64,000 nt of DNA. Source: Sphingomonas sp. GTDB taxonomy: Bacteria; Pseudomonadota; Alphaproteobacteria; Sphingomonadales; Sphingomonadaceae. Positions within the stretch are counted from its first letter, which is position 1. Every line of letters begins with the position of its first letter. Under the pieces are notes generated by a model. It searched no databases and had not been told where the DNA came from. It was given only the letters and a program-made list of their open reading frames with translations. This document shows positions 53,612 to 61,949 of the stretch, piece by piece. A program made the translations under genes and the position numbers. Location of the stretch: positions 941,001-1,005,000 of the forward strand of contig NZ_JAHBZI010000002.1 in NCBI RefSeq assembly GCF_019635515.1. Direction: 5' to 3'.

Positions 53612-53936
53612 TCTATATGCTCCAGTGCATCCCGGCGCATCCCAACGTTGGAGCCCCCTGTTGGGTTTCCTCCTTCGCAGGATGATGCGACGCTTGTCAA
53701 CGTAAATAACCATCGGCCCGTCGTAATCAAGATCAATCGTTGCATAAACGCAACAGTAAAATGCATGGCGATACTAGAACGGCAAAAACTGGTCTCCAGA
53801 TCGATATGATGCGGCGATGTAACGCCGTAAATCTTAAAAATAGATTATGAGTTGCGTTTTATGGGGTATGAGTTACTTCAATGTCAACCCATCGGGCTGC
53901 CGAGTCGCCGGATAGGGGCAAAAGGAGGCCGACCCG
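53612..53936. promoter_or_regulatory. AT-rich divergent promoter region with inverted repeat
   Basis: The 325 bp between divergent genes are AT-rich for this genome. GTTGC-ATAAAC-GCAAC (53739-53754) is an inverted repeat, and GTTGCGTTTTAT at about 53851 is an inverse match to part of it. TATGAGTT occurs twice about 20 bp apart near 53846 and 53868. These are plausible binding sites for the HTH-like protein encoded on the left. AAAGGAGG precedes the right-hand start. Confidence 0.45.
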
Positions 53937-55553
53937 ATGGATTTTATCCTGCGCCTGAAGCCGCTGTTCGCGCCCGAGCGCCGCGATCAGCTGATCCGCA
54001 TCGCCTTGGTGTTCTGCGCCGCGCTGGTCGGCATTGTGGCGAGCTTCTCCGGCTTCGCGGCAATGACCGACGGCCAGCCGGTGCACCTCCTGCTCGCCGC
54101 GATCTTCACCTTCCTGCTCCACGCCATGGTCGTCTATGCTGCCCACACTTTTGCCCGCGCAGAGGGCTGGGGCATGCGTATCCCCTGGCTGCTGACCTGG
54201 CTGGCGGCCTCGGGCGTCAGCGTCGCGCTTGGCTTCGGCTTCTTCTTTTCGCTGTTCAGCTCCTCGGCACTGGCGACTGAATCTGTCGGCGATGCGCTGT
54301 CGCGGCTGTTGCGCCCGGCCACCGCGGTGCAGTCGCGCTATGAAGAAATGCGCGCAAGCGCCCGCGAACTTGCCGATCATAGCCGCAGCACCGCCAAGAC
54401 CGAGGTCTCGACCGGCGGCACTTGCTCGGACGGCAACCATGTCGCCGATGACGGCCCGCGCCAGCGTTTCCGCCTCCGTCAGGCGGAAATCTACAGCAGC
54501 GGCGCTTCCTATTTCGATCGCCGCTCGGGCGACCTCACCAAGATCATCAACCAGGCCAGCGGTGCGATCGCGGCCTATGATCCCGGCAAACATGCCGAAA
54601 CCGTCGCGCTGCTGCGCCGCGCGTATGCCGAGGCTGCGGCGATCAGCATCGATCCGCGTATCGCCCAGTGGCGCGATCAGCTCATCGCCAGCCAGAAGGA
54701 ATTGGCCGGGACGATCGTCGATCCGGTCAATGGCGCGCGCTTCGTCTGCCCCGACCCGGTGCTGGGTGCGCGGCTTGCCTCGGCGCTGGCGGTGACCAAT
54801 GTTCCGCAGATCACCGATGAAGCCCCGGCGGTGGAGGATCCGAGCCATGCCGCGTCGGTGCGCCGCAGCGTCGAACTGATCACCGGCAAGGCCCGTTTCG
54901 ATCCGGGCAAGGACGGCACCGCTATCGCCTTTGGCTCGATTGTCGACATCTCGATCCTGATGCTGGCGATGATGGGCGCCCGCGATGCGCCGGCGAATGG
55001 CAGCAATGCCGGTCCGGGCAACCAGCCGCGTCGCCGCCGCCGCCGTCCCGGTGGCGGTGGTGGCGGTCTCGAAGCCATTCGCGAAGAACTCGAGCGTGCT
55101 GCCGAGATCCCCGGCCGGGTGCGGGCGCGCTTGCGCAACCGTATCGAGAATGGCGACTATCTCGTCGAGCTGCTCAAGACCTTCACCGTGTTCGACGGTA
55201 AGTCTGCGCTGATCGCAGTCCCGCTCGACGGGGCCCATGCCCTGCGCGAAGCGATCGAGCGGTTCGCCATTGCTTTGTGGGGTATGGGGCTCGCCAAGCC
55301 CTGGGCATCGCGCGAGACGGCGCGTCCGCCGCGCGGCTGGGAATTGCAGTTCAATACGCTGACTGCGCTCGATGGCGCCTCGATGATGCGCCTCTATCAG
55401 CTCGACCGCGATGTCCTGCCCTCGCTGATGCTCGATGGCTGGCGCGATCCCGGTGACGATTGGGACCGCCGTCCGCAGCCGCGCGCGCCGCAGGGCGGTG
55501 GACGTGCCGACCAGCCGGGCGGTGCCTGGGATCCGGAGAATGTGAACCGCTGA
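53937..55553 (+). CDS. Membrane protein with periplasmic-size helical domain, partner of the PBP-like gene
   Basis: This 538-residue protein has helices at about residues 20-42 (IALVFCAALVGIVASFSGFAAM), 50-70 (LLLAAIFTFLLHAMVVYAAH) and 83-107 (WLLTWLAASGVSVALGFGFFFSLF). A long helical or cysteine-containing region (TGGTCSDGNH) follows, then a short hydrophobic patch near 340, an RRRRRRPGGGGGG linker and a C-terminal domain. A strong AAAGGAGG leads the ATG. The PBP-like gene starts 29 bp after the stop, so the pair is an operon. No family is recognised. Confidence 0.65.
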   Translation: MDFILRLKPLFAPERRDQLIRIALVFCAALVGIVASFSGFAAMTDGQPVHLLLAAIFTFLLHAMVVYAAHTFARAEGWGMRIPWLLTWLAASGVSVALGFGFFFSLFSSSALATESVGDALSRLLRPATAVQSRYEEMRASARELADHSRSTAKTEVSTGGTCSDGNHVADDGPRQRFRLRQAEIYSSGASYFDRRSGDLTKIINQASGAIAAYDPGKHAETVALLRRAYAEAAAISIDPRIAQWRDQLIASQKELAGTIVDPVNGARFVCPDPVLGARLASALAVTNVPQITDEAPAVEDPSHAASVRRSVELITGKARFDPGKDGTAIAFGSIVDISILMLAMMGARDAPANGSNAGPGNQPRRRRRRPGGGGGGLEAIREELERAAEIPGRVRARLRNRIENGDYLVELLKTFTVFDGKSALIAVPLDGAHALREAIERFAIALWGMGLAKPWASRETARPPRGWELQFNTLTALDGASMMRLYQLDRDVLPSLMLDGWRDPGDDWDRRPQPRAPQGGGRADQPGGAWDPENVNR

Positions 55554-55582
55554 ACTAGCTGCATTGAACATGGGGACAGGTG

Positions 55583-58090
55583 ATGGGCGTTTCGGCCACA
55601 ACAGGGCTGATCATCGAGGAAGCCGAACAGGCGATACGTGCCGTGTCGACGCGCTTCGAGGATCTGCGTGAATGGCTGGCCGCCCAGGGCCGCGGCGTCG
55701 GCGTCACCCTGCCCAAATCGGCTGCGGCTCCAGCTGCGGATGCAGCTGGGGGGGCGGGTGGTGCGCACCGCGCGCGTGGGCCAGCGCCGGGACCGCGTCC
55801 CTCGCCGGAGCCGCGCGCGCGGGCGGAGGCACCGTGCAGCCGGACCGAAGCGCCCGGCCGCACCAGGCCGCAGCCGGCGCCGGGCCGCGCCCGGCCGGAA
55901 CCCGCGCGCCCGGCAGCGCGCGCCGGTGGGGCGCTGGTCACGCGGGGAGCGGCGCGGGGCTTCCGCTACCGCCGGGTCGCGCTGACCCTCGGCTTGTTTT
56001 TGCTGGCGCCGCCGCTGCTGTTGCTCATTCTGCTTGCCGGCTATCCGGTCGCGGCGCCGAGCTCCGCCTATGCGCCCTATGCCGCGATCGAGGCGCGCAG
56101 CCGCGCGGTCGTGCTGCTCGGCGCCGATGGCAGCCTGACCGGCACCTTGCCGCTGGCTGGCCGCCCGGGGCATGAGGGCGCCACCCATGAATATCTGCCC
56201 GCCGGGCCGGTCAATCCGGACTATCTGAAGGTCCTGGTCCGGATCGAGGACCGCTGGCTCGGCACGCCGTTCCGCTCGGTGTCCTGCCTCGATGTCCCTT
56301 CGTTGGTGAAGGCGGGCTTTGCTCATCTCCTGCGCCTCCGGTCCCGCGGCGGCAGTTCGTTGTGCCAGCAAGTCTCGCGGGCGATGCGCGCGCTCAGCCC
56401 GACCTCCGACCGCGGCCAGGATAAGCTCGATCAGCGGCGCGGCCGCAAATGGACCGAGATCTTCGACGGCATGGTCATCTACCGGGATACCGGCGGGATC
56501 GACGATCCGCGGTTCCAGGCTCTGCTCGCCAATCATTTCGAGATGATCCGCGGCGCCAGCGGCAGCCGGATGGGGCCGACCATTCGCGGCATCGAAGCCT
56601 CGGCGCAGATTCTGTGGGGCAAAAGCCAGGCCGAGCTGAGTTTGGCGCAGGCGGCTATTCTGGCGGCGGCTGTGCGCTGGCCGATCGCCCTTGCCCCCGA
56701 TGGCGATCCGGCAGGGCAAGCCGAGATCGCTCAGGATTGGGTGAAGACCCGCGACCGCGCCATGCTCGGGATCCGCGAAGCCTATGATGCGGGCGATCCG
56801 CGTGCGGTTGCAGCCTTGGCGGAACTTGCGCGTATATCACCGCTGCGCCCTTATTTGCCCGCGCAGCTCGATCTGCCCGGCATGGCACCGCTCGAGCGCT
56901 TTCAGCTGGCGACCAACCTCAACCGGCGCGTGCAGCGCGTCGCCGGCGCCGAAGTCCAGACGGCGCTTGCCGATATTGCCGATCGGATCGGCAAAGACCG
57001 CTTGCGCGACGTCGATGGGCTCCGGTTGACGCTCGACCTCGACGCCAATGCCGCCTGGAAGCGCGCGGTCTCAGCGAGGCTGGCCGCGGCGCGCAGCGAT
57101 CCGCATCTGCTCGCCGAAATTGCCGCCACGCCGGGCAAGGAGCAGCAACCCTTTGTCGCTTTGCTCAAAGTCGATGACCAGGGCCAGATCGAGCATTTCT
57201 ATGCCAATCGCGACCAGCTCGCCTTTGTGAATGGCGAGCCGGGCGAGCGCGGGGCCGATGGCCGCTACGATCCGGCCCGTTCGGTGCGCCCGATCGGATC
57301 GCTCGGCAAGGGGCTCGCCGCCTTGCTGCTCGCCAGCCGTACCGCGCCTGATGCGCGCTGGTGCAACCGCAGGATCGACGGCAAGGTCACCAATGCCGAT
57401 GGCGATCCGGGTGTCACCAATTGTGCGGCCCAGGGCGGGCAGATCCCAGTCACCCAGGTATTCGCCCGCAGCCTCAACTTGCCGGTGATCGAGGCGTTGC
57501 GCCAGGTCAGCGACGCCGAAATCCGGGTATTGGCGGTCCGCGCCCATGTCCATTTGCCCGATGGCGTCGATCCGCGCATTGCCTTGGCGCTCGGCATGGC
57601 GACGGCCCGGCTGACCGACATCGTCGCACTCTATGGCGCTTTGTCGCACGGCGTTGCTGAGCATCCGACGATCCTTGCCAGCTACCGGCTGCGCGGCGAT
57701 CCGCGCTGGATCGACGGGCGTGGCGATGCGGCATCGCGCCTCGATTTGCGCGACTATCTGGATAAGCCCGGGGCGCGCGCCTTTGTCACGACGATGCTTT
57801 CCGCACCGCTCGATGCCGGCGGGACGCTGGCGGCGTTTCAGGGCGCCTTGCCTGCCAGCGGCAATTACATCGCCAAGAGCGGCACGGTGGTGTTCAATGA
57901 GCTGACCGTTCAGAAATATGCGGTGTTCGCGTCGCGCAGCGGGCAGGGGGCGCTGCTCCTCTATTTCGGCAGCCCCACGGTGCGCGTGCCGCTTGGCCGG
58001 CAAATCTCCTGGCGTCCCTTTGCGCCGCTTGCTGGCTTGCTGACCCAGCCGGTGGGCGCGGTGGCCGCGTCGCCGGTTGCTGCGAAGTAG
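55583..58090 (+). CDS. Divergent class A PBP-like protein (GT51 plus transpeptidase)
   Basis: The 835-residue protein has an N-terminal Pro/Ala/Arg-rich cytoplasmic part, one membrane helix near residues 130-155, then a GT51 domain and a transpeptidase domain. In the GT part E222 of VRIEDRWLG and GGSSLCQQVSRAM, RKWTEIF and SAQILWGKSQAELSLAQAAILAA match class A PBPs, but the usual H of EDxxFxxH is missing. In the TP part SLGK (S573/K576), SLN (S630/N632) and KSG (K765) are intact. The location, outside the normal cell-wall loci, is unusual. Confidence 0.8.
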   Translation: MGVSATTGLIIEEAEQAIRAVSTRFEDLREWLAAQGRGVGVTLPKSAAAPAADAAGGAGGAHRARGPAPGPRPSPEPRARAEAPCSRTEAPGRTRPQPAPGRARPEPARPAARAGGALVTRGAARGFRYRRVALTLGLFLLAPPLLLLILLAGYPVAAPSSAYAPYAAIEARSRAVVLLGADGSLTGTLPLAGRPGHEGATHEYLPAGPVNPDYLKVLVRIEDRWLGTPFRSVSCLDVPSLVKAGFAHLLRLRSRGGSSLCQQVSRAMRALSPTSDRGQDKLDQRRGRKWTEIFDGMVIYRDTGGIDDPRFQALLANHFEMIRGASGSRMGPTIRGIEASAQILWGKSQAELSLAQAAILAAAVRWPIALAPDGDPAGQAEIAQDWVKTRDRAMLGIREAYDAGDPRAVAALAELARISPLRPYLPAQLDLPGMAPLERFQLATNLNRRVQRVAGAEVQTALADIADRIGKDRLRDVDGLRLTLDLDANAAWKRAVSARLAAARSDPHLLAEIAATPGKEQQPFVALLKVDDQGQIEHFYANRDQLAFVNGEPGERGADGRYDPARSVRPIGSLGKGLAALLLASRTAPDARWCNRRIDGKVTNADGDPGVTNCAAQGGQIPVTQVFARSLNLPVIEALRQVSDAEIRVLAVRAHVHLPDGVDPRIALALGMATARLTDIVALYGALSHGVAEHPTILASYRLRGDPRWIDGRGDAASRLDLRDYLDKPGARAFVTTMLSAPLDAGGTLAAFQGALPASGNYIAKSGTVVFNELTVQKYAVFASRSGQGALLLYFGSPTVRVPLGRQISWRPFAPLAGLLTQPVGAVAASPVAAK

Positions 58091-58153
58091 GGCTAGGCTG
58101 AAGGGCGCTTGGACCGGCGAAATTGGGCGGGCGCCGGCATAGCATATTTGAGC

Positions 58154-59455
58154 TCAGCCTTGCTTCGCCGCTTGCCGTCGGGACAGTTCATCGCGGTGTG
58201 CTTTGAGCAATTCGCGCTGGGCCTTAGCCAGCGCGCCGGCCATTTTGTCGCGCAACACGACTAGGGCTTTCAGTTCGATTGCCCTGTCGATCCTTATCCC
58301 GCGCTGGACGAGCAATGCGGTCATCGCGGTCAGGTCGAACGCGGCATTTTGTGCCGGGTCGATAAAGCCGGCATTGCTGGCGCCGGAGATCCCGCTTGGC
58401 GAGCCGGGTCCCTTGATCAGGCCAAGGCGGTGGGCAATGCCCTTGGCGCTGGCATGCACATTATAGCTCGCCAGCACATAATAGGAGCGCATCGCCAGCT
58501 TGTTGGCGGCCGCTTCGAGATCGATGAAGCGCGGCTTTTTGAGCTGGAGATGATGCGCGGCCCAGCCATATTCCGCGCCGAAATTGTCGCCATAGCGAAC
58601 GAGCATTGCTTGATAGCGACGTTCGGTGACACGGATGTCGGCTTGGCTCGGCGGCGCTAGGCCGAGGCCGGTATGGCTGACCAGAAAGCGGTCCAACGCA
58701 CGCTTGGCCTCGATGGCTTCATGGGCGCGGTACCGCTCGGCGAGTTCCTCGCCATGCTCGGCGATCACGCTGGCCACGATGACGATCTCGTGGAGCGTGC
58801 GCCACCGTGCCATCGCCCCATCGGCAAAACCATTTTCCATCAGGCACAGGATTTCGGCAACGACTTGGCAGGCGCGGACATGGAGATGGATCAGCGTGTC
58901 GCGCAGGACTAGGTTTCGCCTGGCCCTGGACCGCCGGGCGCGCTGCTGGACGTCGCCGCCAATCTCATAGGCGATCGTGTACATCATCCGCAGCAGGTCG
59001 AATGCCTTGCCCCACCGCGCCTCGAGCCGTGTCCTGAAGCCGGTCTGGGTCTCGATCTGCCAGGCGCGCTGCCCTGGCCAGTCCTTGTGCAGGGCCTTGG
59101 CCAGCAGCTTCGCTGAATCGTCGATGATCTTTGCTGTGATCTCGGGCACGTCATTGTCGATGAACGCCCAGGTCGCCGTGACCATTTCCTCCATCTCGGC
59201 GGACGTGATTTCAATGTCGATGTCTTCGAGGCTGTTGTCGTCGAAGTGGAAATCCGCCGAATTGCCGCTCAAAATATGCTCGGCATAGCCGGTGGTGAAG
59301 CCGGCGGGGGCACCCGGCAGCTTGATATCGATCAGCGCCTCGAGCTGGGCCTTGAGGTGGAGCTGCGGCACGTCGCGTAGCTGGGCGAGCATTTCATTGT
59401 GCAGGTTCTTGCGCGATCTTCTCGGCGTTGCTTTTTTGGGCTTTGCCCGGGTCAC
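58154..59455 (-). CDS. DUF5677 family protein
   Basis: This 433-residue helical protein has the DUF5677 core VLRDTLIHLHVRACQVVAEILCLMENGFADGAMARWRTLHEIVIVASVIAEHG in the middle, followed by ERYRAHEAIEAKRA. The end is a Lys/Arg-rich tail. Proteins of this family occur in defence islands and may be HEPN-related, which would need structure comparison. The GTG start overlaps the TGA of the upstream gene (GTGA), so they form a two-gene operon. Confidence 0.75.
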   Translation of the reverse strand: MTRAKPKKATPRRSRKNLHNEMLAQLRDVPQLHLKAQLEALIDIKLPGAPAGFTTGYAEHILSGNSADFHFDDNSLEDIDIEITSAEMEEMVTATWAFIDNDVPEITAKIIDDSAKLLAKALHKDWPGQRAWQIETQTGFRTRLEARWGKAFDLLRMMYTIAYEIGGDVQQRARRSRARRNLVLRDTLIHLHVRACQVVAEILCLMENGFADGAMARWRTLHEIVIVASVIAEHGEELAERYRAHEAIEAKRALDRFLVSHTGLGLAPPSQADIRVTERRYQAMLVRYGDNFGAEYGWAAHHLQLKKPRFIDLEAAANKLAMRSYYVLASYNVHASAKGIAHRLGLIKGPGSPSGISGASNAGFIDPAQNAAFDLTAMTALLVQRGIRIDRAIELKALVVLRDKMAGALAKAQRELLKAHRDELSRRQAAKQG

Positions 59456-61074
59456 GGCGCCTCGCCGAATTCAGCGAGCGCTTCGAGCATTTGTGTCGCG
59501 GCATCGAGCAATTTTGTGATGATCGCGGGTGCGCTGGTCTGGGCGAGGCCAAGCCGGGCCAGCGTCTTGTCGTAATTGCTGCCGCGGGCATGCGCGGCGC
59601 CTGCCGAGCGCAGGCCCTGGATGGCGCGCAGCGTTGCGATATCGCGTTTGACGTGGCGGTAGGCTGCACCGTCCAAATAGCGTTCGAGCTTGGCCAGACT
59701 GCGCTCATCGAGGCGCTTGTCGCCAAGTGCTGCATCAAGGGCCGCATCATTGAGGCTGTCGACCAATAGCTTGGCCAGGCCGAGCAGTTGTGCGTCAAGC
59801 TCGGCGGGATTGTCGCTGGTCGGAACATGCAGCTTGGTCAGCAAATGCCGGTCGCCGGGTGCGAGGGGCCGCAATAACGGCCACCCTTTTGCCGCCTCCC
59901 AGCGCTGCGTCATCTGCTGATAGGCCGCCTTGAAACGATGCTCGCTCTGCTGGCCATCGGCGGGAGCGGCATCGAAACTACGTGCCCGGGCCGTGCTGCT
60001 GAGACCGCCAAGCGGCGGAACATTATGCGCGCGCCAGTGCAGCTGCTCGGCATAAGGCAAGTCGCGTCCAAGATCGCCGAGGAACACCACCACCCGATCG
60101 GTATGATCGTCGTCGATTTTAAGCAGCCAGTGCGGATCGCGCCGGACTACGCCGTCCGCCACTTCATATCTCGCCGGATTGTGGAAATAGCGATCAAGCA
60201 CTTCGCGGCGGAAATGCACCGGGGTCAGATAATGCGGCGCCTCCGGGTTCTTGCCGAAGTAATTGGCGAGGCCTTCCGGGTCGGCATCATATTCGCGTGG
60301 CCGGCCGAACGCATCCTCGCCGATGATGAAGCTGGCATGGCGATCCTCGTCATCGCCGCTGAGATCGATGTCGCGCGGCGGCGGCGCCAACAACCGCTTG
60401 CCGAACAGCCGCGACAGCGGATCGCCGTGGCCGTCATTCGAGCCAAATGCCCAGACTCGATCCTCGGTTTGTACGAGCAACTCCTGCTCGTCCTCCGGCA
60501 GCGGATTGCCGTGGACGTCGTCGAGCCGGACGATATGATCGAAATAAATGGCGAGATGCATTTGCCGGGCCTGCAAATAGCGCAGCAGCGGCCCTTTGCG
60601 GATCCGGACTTCATAGGAGGTGATTTCGGCAACGACATCGTCATCCCCACTGGTATTGGCTGAGATCAGGCTGGCGCCATCGCCGGGGAACAGGTCAAGG
60701 TACAGCCGAATATCCTCGGCGAGCTCGAGATGGAAAGGTCCGCGACCGCGCTCGCGTGCCAGCACAATTGGCTCAACGCCGTCATCGGCATCGCGTTCGT
60801 AGCGGATCGACACGGTATCGCCTTGGCGAACGGTTACGATTGCCGGACGCATGCGGCCCCAATGCAGGTCCCACCCCATGTCGCGCAGCGCATCGGCAAC
60901 CTTGTCCGGTGCGATCAACGCACTGAACCATGCTTCCTCATCGCCTTTGCCCAGTCGGTACAGCGTGACCCATGCGCCGTCGAACAATGTGTCGATAGCC
61001 GCGCGGCGCGCGCTTTGGGCAAAATGCGCGCGGCGGGTGTCGTTCTCGGTGCAGGTGTCTTGCTGGATGACCAT
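59452..61074 (-). CDS. Large protein with possible C-terminal HEPN module
   Basis: The 540-residue protein has a beta-rich N-terminal half (SYEVRIRKGPLLRYLQARQMHLAIYFDH, NYFGKNPEAPHYLTPVHFRREVLDRYF, VVVFLGDLGRDLPYAEQLHWRAHN). Its helical end has LRSAGAAHARGSNYDKTL; R-S-A-G-A-A-H matches RX4-6H of HEPN nucleases. The middle pattern is one I have met in a widespread conserved family without a function. The upstream ATG at 61074 is the only suitable start. It is coupled to the DUF5677 gene downstream. Confidence 0.7.
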   Translation of the reverse strand: MVIQQDTCTENDTRRAHFAQSARRAAIDTLFDGAWVTLYRLGKGDEEAWFSALIAPDKVADALRDMGWDLHWGRMRPAIVTVRQGDTVSIRYERDADDGVEPIVLARERGRGPFHLELAEDIRLYLDLFPGDGASLISANTSGDDDVVAEITSYEVRIRKGPLLRYLQARQMHLAIYFDHIVRLDDVHGNPLPEDEQELLVQTEDRVWAFGSNDGHGDPLSRLFGKRLLAPPPRDIDLSGDDEDRHASFIIGEDAFGRPREYDADPEGLANYFGKNPEAPHYLTPVHFRREVLDRYFHNPARYEVADGVVRRDPHWLLKIDDDHTDRVVVFLGDLGRDLPYAEQLHWRAHNVPPLGGLSSTARARSFDAAPADGQQSEHRFKAAYQQMTQRWEAAKGWPLLRPLAPGDRHLLTKLHVPTSDNPAELDAQLLGLAKLLVDSLNDAALDAALGDKRLDERSLAKLERYLDGAAYRHVKRDIATLRAIQGLRSAGAAHARGSNYDKTLARLGLAQTSAPAIITKLLDAATQMLEALAEFGEAP

Positions 61075-61083
61075 GGCTGAACC

Positions 61084-61902
61084 TTGCTAGCCTATTTCCA
61101 TAGCTGGGAGTATGAAAAGACGCCCAAGCGCAAGGGCGGACGCGTCTATATCGAAGTGCGCGCCTCCGGCGAAGTTGCCTTCCACGAAGGCTATCTCTCG
61201 CGCAAGGAAGCTCAGGCCCTCGCCAAGCGCGGCGAGGACAGCAGCGACACCAAGCCGCAGCGCCCCGAACTGACGTCCACCTTGCAAACCTATGTCGATC
61301 TCCATCGTCATGCGGCGCTGCGCGCCGCTTTGTGCAGCGCGCCCGGCGTGGCTTTCCGGTTGATGATCGCGCATGCGGTTTGCGGTTCGTCGCTATGGCG
61401 TGTCGAACCCGAGCCGCAGGCCAGCCGCAACGAAGCGGTCAGCGCCTCGATTGCCGCATCGCTTGGAGAAGCGGCGTTCGATGCCCGCCGCCGCGCCGCG
61501 CTCGATCTGCTCGGCATGGACGAAGAGCGCGGCAACGTCGTGCGGCGTTTCGGCGATCAGGATAGTCTCCCCGCGATCTTTCTGCGCCTGACGCTATTGC
61601 CGGACGCGCTCAAGAGCTTGGAACGGCGCGAAATTCAAACCGTTGCGCAGGCCCTGGCGCGCGATCTTGGCAAGCCTTTTCGTGACGCTGTCGCTGGCGA
61701 CGTCGTCGAGGGGCGGCTGGTGCGGCAAGTCGATCTTAATAGTGGTCGCTTTGCCCTGGTCGAAAATGCCCGGGAGTTCGCCTTGGTGCCGTGGCGCGAT
61801 GTCCTCGCCCGCCGCGTCGGTCAGCAGGTCCCCGGCATCGTTCGTGGCGACGGCGTCAATTGGCGCTTCGGGCGTGGCCGGTCCGGGCCCGAGATTGGCT
61901 AG
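61084..61902 (+). pseudogene. In-frame chimera: ParB-like C-terminus joined to relaxase (DUF3363) C-terminus
   Basis: The 272-codon frame (TTG start) begins mid-domain as KGGRVYIEVRASGEVAFHEGYLSRKEAQ and TSTLQTYVDLHRHAALRAAL..RLMIAHAVCGSSLW, the C-terminal half of plasmid/chromid ParB-like proteins. From about codon 176 (near 61610) it turns to EIQTVAQALARDLGKPFRDAVAGD..VRQVDLNSGRFALVENAREFALVPWRDVL..VRGDGVNWRFGRGRSGPEI, the C-terminus of VirD2-like relaxases with DUF3363. Neither half is complete, so a deletion fused remnants of two plasmid genes. Product function is unlikely. Confidence 0.75.
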
Positions 61903-61949
61903 CCCATCGCGGGGATGACGCTGCCAAGCCCATGTGCAAGACATGGGCG

